A stretch of DNA of 64,000 nt, from NCBI RefSeq assembly GCF_000337795.1, contig NZ_AOLP01000005.1, positions 86,196 to 150,195 of the forward strand. The letters run 5' to 3'. The stretch comes from Haloferax denitrificans ATCC 35960. Its GTDB lineage: Archaea > Halobacteriota > Halobacteria > Halobacteriales > Haloferacaceae. This document shows positions 8,138 through 16,334 of the stretch, one piece after another. The stretch's first letter is position 1. Every line of letters starts with the position of its first letter. The position numbers and the translations under genes are program-made. Below the pieces are notes generated by a model. The model saw only the letters and a list, made by a program, of their open reading frames with translations. It was not told where the DNA came from and did no database searches.

Positions 8138-8417
8138 CGCCGTCCGTGCCGAATCTCTCTCGTGCGTCTTCGGCGCTCATCGTTTGCCCTTCGCGGATGT
8201 CTTCTTCCGCTTTGAGGAGCGCGACGAGTTCGTCTCGGTCGAACGTCGGGAACTCGGTTGCATCCCGCAGCGTGTATCGGATGAACTCGCTCCGACTGTT
8301 GAACCCGCGTCCCTGCCACGTGTCGTCTATCTCGTCGAGAAACGACTGGGTGGCTTTGAAGTTCACCGTGACGATTTCGTCGTCGCCGCCGTTGGTGTTC
8401 GTGGTTGCTTCAGACAT
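8130..8417 (-). CDS. Ribbon-helix-helix antitoxin
   Basis: 95 residues. A ribbon-helix-helix DNA-binding domain spans about 16-57 (IVTVNFKATQSFLDEIDDTW ... SRSEFIRYTLRDA). The acidic C-terminal tail (residues 58-95) is the part that usually wraps the toxin. It precedes and overlaps the RelE-like gene, the standard antitoxin-toxin order. It probably represses its own promoter by binding the direct repeats at 8418-8439. Confidence 0.82.
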   Translation of the reverse strand: MSEATTNTNGGDDEIVTVNFKATQSFLDEIDDTWQGRGFNSRSEFIRYTLRDATEFPTFDRDELVALLKAEEDIREGQTMSAEDARERFGTDGDE

Positions 8418-8439
8418 ACGTGCGTGTTACGTGCGTCTT
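8418..8439. promoter_or_regulatory. 11-base direct repeats at the antitoxin start (autoregulation site)
   Basis: Two abutting copies, ACGTGCGTGTT (8418-8428) and ACGTGCGTCTT (8429-8439), differ at one base and begin immediately next to the antitoxin start codon (8417). Tandem half-sites spaced one helical turn apart are what cooperative ribbon-helix-helix antitoxins bind. Their position would block transcription start on a leaderless gene. Confidence 0.55.
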
Positions 8440-8902
8440 ACCAAAGCGGTTTCGCCGGTCGGAGGACGACTCTGAAAAGAGTGAGAGAAAATAACGCAAT
8501 CGTGATTGATTCGGCGGCGAGAGCGGGGAGGGCGCGCCAGAACGGTCCGTAACCGAAGCTAGACGAAGGCGGAGAGAACACATTCATGTAGCCGAATCGA
8601 AGGAACGTGAATAGGGAGACTGGGCTCCCCCGGCCAGAGCAATGACGGTGAGAAGTGTTTGTACCCGATTCAGTGAACTATCTCGCGTTCGGAGATGCCA
8701 CCACGATGCCACGGTGAAGGCCGTTCCTGAGAGAATAAAATCGAGTATCGGAGAGGGCGGAGTCGATATGCACCAAAAAAAGTGTATGCGTAGTTGTCTA
8801 CTTTCTGGAGACCGTGGAACGTACCGCTCAGTGGTGAGGGATACCGCCCTTGACTATCTACTGACGAACCGACTGAACAGTAACCGGAAGAACGCGAGGG
8901 CC
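8440..8902. other. Gene-poor, AT-richer stretch beside the toxin-antitoxin pair
   Basis: About 460 bases with no supportable gene. Local base composition is visibly richer in A/T than the flanks and codon bias is absent in all frames. A 98-codon open frame at 8642-8938 (+) has no haloarchaeal codon or acidic composition. It holds a small GAAA-loop hairpin (8469-8482, stem ACTCT/AGAGT) and an A-tract near 8775. Together with the adjacent toxin-antitoxin genes it may mark an old insertion site whose cargo has decayed. I see no inverted terminal repeats, transposase remnant or tRNA. Confidence 0.5.
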
Positions 8903-8926
8903 AAATCGGACGCTAAACGCCGATTT
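8903..8926 (-). terminator. Hairpin after the chorismate mutase gene
   Basis: AAATCGG and CCGATTT form a perfect 7-base stem around a 10-base loop, starting 14 bases past the stop codon of the chorismate mutase gene (8940) and flanked by TTTAAA/T-containing sequence. It is a plausible transcript end for the shikimate kinase-chorismate mutase operon. Confidence 0.4.
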
Positions 8927-8939
8927 AAACCTGTTTAGT

Positions 8940-9244
8940 CTATCTAGACTGTCTTTGCTCGGCTTTGTTCATCTCGATGAGCAGGCGGAAAATCGCTTTC
9001 ACGAGGTTCGAATCCACCTCGAAGTGGGCCGCGTTCTTCCCGGCGCGCTCCATCACGCGCTCTTCTTGGGACTCGTCGGTCGTCGGCAGGTCCTTCTCGG
9101 CTTTGACCTTCGCCACCGTGTCGGCGACGTAGGTCCGGCGGGCGATGAGTTCGACGATGCCGCGGTCGATATCCTCTATCTCCTCGCGGAGTTCGTCGAG
9201 GGACATGTCCTGAAACGGTTCGGCGGCGTCTGGGGTGTCGTCTG

Positions 9245-9248
<4 letters not shown>
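8940..9248 (-). CDS. Chorismate mutase (AroQ class)
   Basis: 102 residues, all-helical AroQ type that rearranges chorismate to prephenate, the branch point to Phe and Tyr. Helix 1 (LDELREEIEDIDRGIVELIARRTYVADTVAKVK) supplies R21, R38 and K49, and ESQEERVMERAG supplies Glu63/Arg64; these align with the active-site Arg/Lys/Glu set of the family. C-terminal helix NLVKAIFRLLIEMNKAEQRQSR completes the dimer. Its ATG overlaps the shikimate kinase stop by four bases (ATGA), so both are one operon. Its product feeds TyrA encoded at 0.5 kb. Confidence 0.9.
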
Positions 9249-10114
<866 letters not shown>

Positions 10115-10261
10115 ACTTCGGGGAGGTCGGCACACCGTGTTATGTGTGGCGGTCCGTGCCGTTTTCGCCCGGAGGGGCGGCGGCGCGGCGGGGGGTGCGA
10201 CGCGCGGCGCGGGCCGCCCCGAGACGCGACGTTTTTGCCGTCCCCGAAGCAACGGTGAGCC

Positions 10262-10690
10262 ATGAGCGCCCGCAACGACATCGCCCCGAGCACGCTCGGC
10301 GTCGAACTCCACGACTACGGCGTCGAAGTGGAGTACCTCGACAACCGAACCACGGTCTACCGAGGCGTCCCCGAGGCGGTCACGGGCACGCTCGCCACCG
10401 CCCCCGGCAAGGAGGTCCACGTCCTCGTCACCGACCCCACCGAGACGGAGGGCGTCATGATGTACGTCAACGACCTCACGAGCCACGACGACGTGCTCGA
10501 ATCGAGCGGCGTCGGCCGCGTCATCCTCGGCGAGGACGACGAAGAGGAGCTGTTCCCCGGCGTCCTCGTCCGTCGGGTGCCCGGCCACCGCTTCGAAATC
10601 GAGGCCGACCCGGAGGTCGCCCGCGGCCGCGTGTTCGTCTTCGTCGAGGACGACTGGGGCGAAGACTCCTACGAGTTCGTCGCCGAGTGA
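10262..10690 (+). CDS. Conserved haloarchaeal protein (DUF5796-like)
   Basis: 142-residue acidic soluble protein with alternating beta strands (LGVELHDYGVEVEYLDNRTTVYRG, VHVLVTDPTETEGVMMYVND) and a strongly acidic C-terminus. I believe it matches the haloarchaea-specific DUF5796 family, from memory. No catalytic motif is evident. Its stop codon overlaps the ATG of the next gene by one base, so the pair are co-translated. Function unknown. Confidence 0.75.
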   Translation: MSARNDIAPSTLGVELHDYGVEVEYLDNRTTVYRGVPEAVTGTLATAPGKEVHVLVTDPTETEGVMMYVNDLTSHDDVLESSGVGRVILGEDDEEELFPGVLVRRVPGHRFEIEADPEVARGRVFVFVEDDWGEDSYEFVAE

Positions 10691-10926
10691 TGCTCCGGAA
10701 ACGCTGGGAGCCGCTGGAAAAGCGGACCGTCGGCAAAGCGCCGGAGGCCTACGGCTACTACGAACTCGGCGACGCCGACGGCGACCTCGTCGGCCGCGGC
10801 GTCGGCGTCCTCCGCGACGAACTGAAAGAGGCGCTCGCCTACGGCGACGCCGAACGCGTCCGCTGGGAGCGCGCGACCTCGCTGGACCACGCCGAGCGAC
10901 TCGCGGACGAACACGACCCGGCGTAG
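10690..10926 (+). CDS. Conserved small haloarchaeal protein (DUF7508-like)
   Basis: 78 residues, beginning MLRKRWEPLEKRTVGKAPE and continuing with YGYYELGDADGDLVGRGVGVLRDELKEAL, a short beta-hairpin followed by helices. The start overlaps the previous stop (TGATG). The strict coupling suggests both products act together, but neither has a known role. The family number is from memory. Confidence 0.72.
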   Translation: MLRKRWEPLEKRTVGKAPEAYGYYELGDADGDLVGRGVGVLRDELKEALAYGDAERVRWERATSLDHAERLADEHDPA

Positions 10927-10987
10927 GGGTCGGCGTCGGCGTCGGCGTCGCCGAGTCGCCGCCGACGCTCCCGCTCCCGCTCCCCCG

Positions 10988-11123
10988 CTACTGCAAGTAC
11001 GACGGGCTGTCCGTGTCGCAGTTCTCCTCGTGAGCCTCGGCGTCGGACCGCACGTCGAACAGCATCTCGCACTCTTCGCACCGGTACCACGTCGCCCCGT
11101 CTTTCTCCGTCGTGGTGACCATG
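10988..11123 (-). pseudogene. Small CxxC zinc-finger protein gene broken by a one-base insertion
   Basis: Read from the ATG at 11123 the first seven codons give MVTTTEK, but the frame then shifts. One base removed near 11100 (a doubled T on the plus strand) restores a 44-residue protein continuing ATWYRCEECEMLFDVRSDAE and ending NCDTDSPSYLQ. That product has CxxC near residues 15-18 and a later His/Cys pair (AHEENC), a typical haloarchaeal zinc-finger micro-protein (DUF7128-like, from memory). In the zinc-finger frame there is no upstream start before a TAG. Either the gene is truly frameshifted or the assembly carries an extra base. It is convergent with the DUF7508-like gene. Confidence 0.65.
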
Positions 11124-11200
11124 ACTAGTGTTACCGCGCCGTCCCGGAAAACGGTTACTCCGGGCGAACCCTCAAGGGTCGAGCGGGCGAACCGGGGAGT

Positions 11201-13423
11201 ATGTCAGAAGATGGGGTGACGCTCGTCGTCCGCGCCGCGGAGAAACGCGACGCGGGCCGCGGCATCGCCCGCCTCCCCGAAGCCGCCCGCCGGGAACTCG
11301 GCGTGCTCAGCGGCGAGACGGTCGTCATCGAGGGCTCCCGAGAGACGGTCGCCAAGATGTGGCCCGCCCGCCCCGGCTCCTCCGCCGGCGAGATGCTCGT
11401 CGACGCCGACACGCGGGCCAACGCCGGCGTGAAAATCGGCGACAGCGTCCGCGTCAGGAAAATCGACGTCGAGGACGCCCGGTCGGTGACGCTCGCCGGC
11501 CCCAGCGCCTTCGAGCGGACCAGCGTCGACCGCGAGACCATCGAGGAGGTCGTGAAGGCGGAGCTTCGGAACCGCCCGCTCCGCGCCGGCGACCGCGTCC
11601 GCGTCGAGCGGCTCGGCGGGGCCGCGCTCGTCGTCAGCGAGACCAACCCTGAGGGCGTGGTCCGCGTCACCGACGCGACGGCGGTCTCCGTGACGGCGAC
11701 GAGTTCGAAGGGCGCGAGCGAGACCGTCCGCGACGCCGTCAAGAGCGTGACCGGCGGCGACGACGACGACGGGAGCCGCGGTCGGGCGACGGGCGTCACC
11801 TACGAGGACATCGGCGGCCTCGACGACGAACTCGACCTCGTCCGCGAGATGATAGAGCTCCCGCTGTCCGAACCCGAGGTGTTCGCCCACCTCGGCATCG
11901 AGCCGCCGAAGGGCGTCCTCCTGCACGGCCCGCCGGGGACGGGGAAGACCCTCATCGCCAAGGCCGTCGCCAACGAGGTCGACGCGAGTTTCACCACGAT
12001 TTCCGGCCCGGAGGTGCTGTCGAAGTACAAAGGCGAGTCCGAGGAGAAACTGCGCGAGGTGTTCCAGTCGGCCCGCGAGAACGCGCCGGCCATCATCTTC
12101 TTCGACGAGATAGACTCCATCGCGTCGAAGCGCGACGACGGCGGCGACCTCGAAAACCGCATCGTCGGCCAACTGCTGTCGCTCATGGACGGACTGGACG
12201 CCCGCGGCGACGTGGTCGTCATCGGCGCGACCAACCGCGTCGATAGCCTCGACCCCGCGCTCCGCCGCGGCGGCCGCTTCGACCGCGAAATCGAAATCGG
12301 CGTCCCGAACGAGGCGGGCCGCCGCGAGATTCTCGACGTCCACACCCGGCGGATGCCCCTCGCCGAGGGCGTGGACATCGACCGACTGGCCTCCCGAACC
12401 CACGGCTTCGTCGGCGCGGACCTCGAATCGCTGGCGAAGGAGGCCGCGATGACGGCGCTCCGGCGCGTCCGCCGCGAGGGCGGCGGTGGAAGCGGAGGCG
12501 GAAGTGGAAGCGAGGGCGGCGACAACCGGGTCGCCGTCGCGGACATGACCGTCACGCGCGCCGACTTCGAGTCGGCGATGGCGACGGTCGAGCCGTCGGC
12601 GATGCGCGAGTATGTCGCCGAACAGCCGACCGAGGGCTTCGAGGGCGTCGGCGGCCTCGACGACGTAAAGCGGACGCTCGAACGCGCGGTGACGTGGCCG
12701 CTGACCTACGCGCCGCTGTTCGAGGCGGCCTCGACCGACCCGCCGACCGGTCTGCTCTTACACGGCCCACCGGGCACCGGCAAGACGATGCTCGCCCGCG
12801 CCATCGCGGCCGAAAGCGGCGTCAACTTCATCCACGTCGCCGGCCCCGAACTGCTGGACCGCTACGTCGGCGAGTCCGAAAAATCCGTCCGCGAGGTGTT
12901 CGACCGCGCCCGACAGGCCGCGCCGAGCATCGTCTTCTTCGACGAGATAGACGCCATCGCAACGAACCGCGACAGCGCCGGCTCCGACTCGGGCGTCACC
13001 GAGCGCGTCGTCTCGCAACTCCTGACGGAGATGGACAACGCCGCAGACAACCCGAACCTCGTCGTCCTCGCGGCGACGAACCGCCGGGACGCGCTCGACC
13101 CCGCGCTCCTCCGCCCCGGTCGGCTGGAGACCCACGTCGAGGTGCCCGCCCCCGACATCGAGGCGCGCCGCGCCATCCTCGACGTACACGTCCGCGACAA
13201 GCCGCTCGGCACCGACGTGGACCTCGGCGACGTAGCCGCCCACATGGACGGCTACACCGGAGCCGACGTGGCCGCGGTCTGCCGCGAGGCCGCGCTCCGG
13301 GCGATTCAGGACGTGGCCGACGCCTACGACGGCACCGAGGCGAACAGCCACGCCGATGAGGTGCGCATCACCCGCGCGCACTTCGAGGCGGCGCTGGAAT
13401 CGGTCTCACCGACGCAAATCTGA
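11201..13423 (+). CDS. Cdc48/VAT-type AAA+ ATPase
   Basis: 740 residues: an N-terminal substrate-binding domain (residues 1 to about 190, double-psi barrel beginning LVVRAAEKRDAGRGIARLP), then two AAA modules. D1 has Walker A GPPGTGKT at 243-250 and Walker B FFDEID with D302/E303. D2 has Walker A at 522-529 and a second FFDEID. Arginine-finger segments (GRFDRE, GRLETH) follow each; in D2 the usual GRFD is GRLE. A Gly/Ser-rich insert of about 14 residues near 427-440 joins D1 to D2. These hexameric unfoldases extract or unfold proteins for the proteasome. The C-terminus is not an obvious proteasome-docking HbYX motif. Several paralogues are usual in haloarchaea; this could be the one called cdc48c. 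Confidence 0.93.
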   Translation: MSEDGVTLVVRAAEKRDAGRGIARLPEAARRELGVLSGETVVIEGSRETVAKMWPARPGSSAGEMLVDADTRANAGVKIGDSVRVRKIDVEDARSVTLAGPSAFERTSVDRETIEEVVKAELRNRPLRAGDRVRVERLGGAALVVSETNPEGVVRVTDATAVSVTATSSKGASETVRDAVKSVTGGDDDDGSRGRATGVTYEDIGGLDDELDLVREMIELPLSEPEVFAHLGIEPPKGVLLHGPPGTGKTLIAKAVANEVDASFTTISGPEVLSKYKGESEEKLREVFQSARENAPAIIFFDEIDSIASKRDDGGDLENRIVGQLLSLMDGLDARGDVVVIGATNRVDSLDPALRRGGRFDREIEIGVPNEAGRREILDVHTRRMPLAEGVDIDRLASRTHGFVGADLESLAKEAAMTALRRVRREGGGGSGGGSGSEGGDNRVAVADMTVTRADFESAMATVEPSAMREYVAEQPTEGFEGVGGLDDVKRTLERAVTWPLTYAPLFEAASTDPPTGLLLHGPPGTGKTMLARAIAAESGVNFIHVAGPELLDRYVGESEKSVREVFDRARQAAPSIVFFDEIDAIATNRDSAGSDSGVTERVVSQLLTEMDNAADNPNLVVLAATNRRDALDPALLRPGRLETHVEVPAPDIEARRAILDVHVRDKPLGTDVDLGDVAAHMDGYTGADVAAVCREAALRAIQDVADAYDGTEANSHADEVRITRAHFEAALESVSPTQI

Positions 13424-13523
13424 CGGGCGGCGACCGGCGGCGAAGGCCGTTCCCGCTCACCTGCGAGATTATCTCGTCTCACCGCGTACTGTGTCTCATG
13501 TTCACTCGCAACAGAGGTGTGTC

Positions 13524-13841
13524 GTGAACGCGGCGTGGCGGCGGAAGGTCCGACGGGAGTGGGACGCGCTCACCGGCGGCCCACTGTCCGCGACGTGGTG
13601 GGTCACGAAGGCCGGCCTCCGGGTCGCGTTCGCCGAGGCGATATTCATGTTTCTCGTGTTGTTGAACAACGACGCGGCCGCCCTCTCGGCCGTCGCCGAC
13701 GGCGAGGCGTCCGTGTTTTCGCTCGTCGGGCTCGTCCTCGTGACGCCCGAGTACCTCGCCATCGCGGCCATCGTCTTCGCCGTCGCGCTCTTGCTTCCGT
13801 TCCTCCCGCGGCGCAACGAGGCGACCAACCGCTGGGAGTAG
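13524..13841 (+). CDS. Two-TM membrane protein
   Basis: 105 residues from a GTG at 13524, preceded by a good ribosome site GAGGTG (13513-13518, 5-base spacing). The N-terminus is basic (NAAWRRKVRREWDAL). Hydrophobic helices follow at about 26-50 (WWVTKAGLRVAFAEAIFMFL) and 68-97 (SLVGLVLVTPEYLAIAAIVF and on), ending in a short charged tail LPRRNEATNRWE. No known motif; function unknown. It lies between the AAA ATPase and a convergent methyltransferase. Confidence 0.65.
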   Translation: MNAAWRRKVRREWDALTGGPLSATWWVTKAGLRVAFAEAIFMFLVLLNNDAAALSAVADGEASVFSLVGLVLVTPEYLAIAAIVFAVALLLPFLPRRNEATNRWE

Positions 13842-13895
13842 GAGTCGAGAGGCGACGGCGGCCCCGCTCCCGAAGGCCACCGCGACCGCGACGAC

Positions 13896-14633
13896 TCAGG
13901 CCAGTCGCGCTCGGTAGTAACTCGACTCGGGGTTCGGCACGGTCACCTCGCGCACGTCGAGGCCCGCCTCGGCGGCGACCGCTCGGAGCCGAGCGGGCGA
14001 GACGAGAAGGAAGTCGAGCATCGGCCCGCGGAGGTCGCCGTACTCGACGCGGAACGACCGCCGGGCGACGCCCTCTCGCGGGTCCGACCGGTAGCCGAAA
14101 AAGCGCTCGGGGTCGATGCGCGCCGGGTCGTACGAGTCGACGACGACTTCGCCGGACGACGAGGCGAGGGCGGCAAACGACGCGAGCAGGTCGGCGAGTC
14201 GGTCCAGCGACCCCGCGAGTCCGACCTGCGTCCCGTTGGCGAGCACCGTCTCGAAGCCGCCGGCCGACGACTCCGACTCGCTCGGTTCGACCGGTGAGTC
14301 GAACATGTCGCCGACGACAGCCGCCTCGACGCCGCGCTCGCGGGCCGCGCGAACCGCGTTCGGACTCACGTCGAAGGCGACGACTTCGCCGCGCTCCTGT
14401 GCGGCGAGGGCGTGCTGGCCCGCGCCGCACCCCACGTCGAGGAGCGGGGTTCGGAGGGAATCGACGAACTCGCGCTTCGCGGCGGGCCACCGCTCGGACG
14501 GGACGAGGTAGTTCTCGTAGATGTGCGCGTCGCCGGCGGCTCCCGCGTCGTCGCCGTCGCGGTAGACACAGGGGGCGCGCAGACAACCGCGAACCCGGTC
14601 CAACATCGCCAGTCCGAGGGCGTCGTCGGGCAT
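13896..14633 (-). CDS. Class I SAM-dependent methyltransferase
   Basis: 245 residues. LLDVGCGAGQHALAAQERG is motif I of a Rossmann methyltransferase; VVAFDVSPNAVRAARE and the following VGDMFD supply the acidic motifs II/III. The tail ends LDVREVTVPNPESSYYRARL. An N-terminal segment of about 65 residues contains two Cys (CLRAPCVY) not typical of the core. The substrate cannot be told. I chose the Met at 14633 rather than 14702 because the upstream stretch (IAIVEHIKYNLHEC) is AT-rich, promoter-like DNA (TTTAATATAATT on the minus strand). It is 75 bases downstream of the DUF7509-like gene on the same strand. Confidence 0.75.
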   Translation of the reverse strand: MPDDALGLAMLDRVRGCLRAPCVYRDGDDAGAAGDAHIYENYLVPSERWPAAKREFVDSLRTPLLDVGCGAGQHALAAQERGEVVAFDVSPNAVRAARERGVEAAVVGDMFDSPVEPSESESSAGGFETVLANGTQVGLAGSLDRLADLLASFAALASSSGEVVVDSYDPARIDPERFFGYRSDPREGVARRSFRVEYGDLRGPMLDFLLVSPARLRAVAAEAGLDVREVTVPNPESSYYRARLA

Positions 14634-14708
14634 GACGAGTCGTTCGTCGCACTCGTGTAAATTATATTTAATGTGCTCAACGATAGCGATTAACAGGGAC
14701 AACGGGCG

Positions 14709-15329
14709 TCAGTCTAGCCGGTCCAAGTCGCCGTGTAGCTCGCGGTTCATCACGTCCGCGACGAACAGTCGGATGCGCTTGTGAAGCTCCGCCTCGGTGT
14801 CGTAGGTCTCGACGCGGAGGTCCCAGCGGGCGCGCGCCGCGCGAATCATCTCGCTCGTGACGCTCGCCTCGTGGACGAAGACGATTCTGTCGCCGTGCGT
14901 CTCGGAGAGCTGTTCGAGTATCGACCCCGCCTCCTCGCCGACGCCGAAGTTGTGGCCGAGAAACGGGAGTACGAACACGGTCGCGTTGCTCGCCTCGGCG
15001 AACGCCAGCGACTGCGTCGCGGCGTCCACCTCGTCGGTGCCGATGTCCACGTCGACGGCGAGAAAGGCGTTCACGCCCGGGTCGGCGCGGAGCGTTCCCT
15101 GTACGCGTCGGAGGAGCGCGAGCGCGTCGTCCACCTCGTCTCGCGCGGCGAACAGCTTTCGAATCGGCCCCGGAAGCTCCTCGATGTCGATGGCGGCGAG
15201 TTCCTCCTCCGAGAGGACGTAGTTGAGGTTGAACGACTTGTACGGACCCATCACGTAGACGAGAAACCGGTCGTAGGTCGTTCGCCCGAGCGCCGCGCGT
15301 ATCTCGTCGCGCGAGACGGCGTCCGTCAT
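14709..15329 (-). CDS. DUF7509-like conserved haloarchaeal protein
   Basis: 206 residues. The N-terminal part (RDEIRAALGRTTYDRFLVYVMGPYKSFNLNYVL) and the middle stretch (NAFLAVDVDIGTDEVDAATQSLAFAEASNATVFVLPFLGHNFGVGEEAGSILEQL) read as a Rossmann-like alpha/beta fold of the nucleotide-deoxyribosyltransferase/SIR2-TIR type, with a conserved Gly-Pro after the first strand and a Glu-Glu near GVGEE. I believe the family is DUF7509. It is divergent from a winged-helix regulator (15428), and the methyltransferase lies downstream. Function unknown; the fold suggests nucleotide or NAD-derivative binding, which is inference. Confidence 0.65.
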   Translation of the reverse strand: MTDAVSRDEIRAALGRTTYDRFLVYVMGPYKSFNLNYVLSEEELAAIDIEELPGPIRKLFAARDEVDDALALLRRVQGTLRADPGVNAFLAVDVDIGTDEVDAATQSLAFAEASNATVFVLPFLGHNFGVGEEAGSILEQLSETHGDRIVFVHEASVTSEMIRAARARWDLRVETYDTEAELHKRIRLFVADVMNRELHGDLDRLD

Positions 15330-15427
15330 GAGCACACGTACCGCGCGATAGTATATAAAATCCGGATTTTTCAGCGAAGCTCGACTCAAGAACCGTTAAA
15401 CCGACACGCCGCGTCTCTCGAACCGAG

Positions 15428-15829
15428 ATGGCGACGAACGACCCGGTCGATTCGGACGGCCTCCCCGAGGACCCCGCCGAGTTGCTTCCCCCGACGAGCG
15501 TCCTCACGCTGGACGAGTACCTCGACATGCAGGCCGCGCTCGGCGACCGGACGCGGTTTACCCTGCTGTACCGACTGGTCCACTTCGGCGAGCGGAGCCC
15601 GAAGGCGCTGGCCGAGGCGCTCGACGTGCAGGCGAACACGCTCCACTACCACCTCAACAAGCTCGTCGACGCCGGGTTGGTCGAGAAGCGAAAGCGGGCG
15701 CGAGCCGACGAGGAAGGGCTGTTTTCGTACTACCGCGCCACGTCGCTTGGCTCCGACATCCTCGAACACGGCGTCGAGGAGCTCATCCGGCGCGAGCGTG
15801 ACTACCGGGACGCCTACGCGTCGGAGTAG
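15428..15829 (+). CDS. ArsR-like winged-helix transcriptional regulator
   Basis: 133 residues. DYLDMQ-like helix (LDEYLDMQAALGDRTRFTLLYRLVHFGERSPKALAEAL), recognition helix region DVQANTLHYHLNKLVDAGLVEKRKR, and a short beta wing (GLFSYYRATSLG) are the standard winged helix. No metal-binding Cys pair is present. The N-terminal 25 residues are acidic and Pro-rich, as usual for haloarchaeal forms. It is divergent from the DUF7509-like gene, 98 bases away, and may regulate it. Confidence 0.85.
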   Translation: MATNDPVDSDGLPEDPAELLPPTSVLTLDEYLDMQAALGDRTRFTLLYRLVHFGERSPKALAEALDVQANTLHYHLNKLVDAGLVEKRKRARADEEGLFSYYRATSLGSDILEHGVEELIRRERDYRDAYASE

Positions 15830-15920
15830 CGGCGTCTCGGCCGGTCGCCGCGTCTCAGTTCTCGCCCCGTGACTGTCGAAGCCGCCGCCTATTTGGCGCT
15901 CGCTCGCACAGGCTGAAGCG

Positions 15921-16310
15921 ATGTCCAATCTCCTCCCCGAGGAAGCAGAGGAAAAGCTCGTCACCGTCTGCCGCACGGCCGTCGGCGACAGCCTCCGCTC
16001 GCTCACGTACTTCAACCGCTTCGACTACGTGCAGGTGTACATCCGCGAGGACCTCGAACAGGAGGCCGACCTGAACTCCTTTATCGGCAACGAGTGGCAC
16101 GACTTCAAGATGACACAGGACGCCTACCGCGGGTCCGAACTCGGCGACTACGAGTACACGATTCGCGTGTTCGAAAACGGCTATCTCGTCCGCATCACCG
16201 TCGAGGACTTCGGCGTCTTCGTCACGACCGACGGCATCTCGATGCAGGACTTCGAGGCGCTGGCGGCCGCGACGACCGAGATTCTCGACGAGTGGGCCAT
16301 CGAGGAGTAA
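15921..16310 (+). CDS. Conserved haloarchaeal hypothetical protein
   Basis: 129 acidic residues without signal peptide or membrane helix. An N-terminal helix (LLPEEAEEKLVTVCRTAVGDSLRSL) leads to strands TYFNRFDYVQVYIRED and YEYTIRVFENGYLVRITVEDFGVFVTTDG, then a C-terminal helix. This reads as a small mixed alpha/beta fold similar to roadblock or ACT-like proteins, but I do not recognise it with certainty. Its 3' end is 24 bases from the convergent Lhr helicase gene. Function unknown. Confidence 0.7.
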   Translation: MSNLLPEEAEEKLVTVCRTAVGDSLRSLTYFNRFDYVQVYIREDLEQEADLNSFIGNEWHDFKMTQDAYRGSELGDYEYTIRVFENGYLVRITVEDFGVFVTTDGISMQDFEALAAATTEILDEWAIEE

Positions 16311-16334
16311 GGTTCGAACCCGGCGTCGGGACCG

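Noticed and set aside
8642..8938. Possible 98-residue gene in the AT-richer gap
   Set aside because: Basic, Ser/Cys/Arg-rich product without haloarchaeal acidity or codon bias; no family similarity.
16312..16330. GGTTCGAACCCGG resembling a tRNA T-arm after the 15921-16310 gene
   Set aside because: The flanks do not pair into a T-stem, no acceptor or anticodon arm exists, and upstream sequence is coding.
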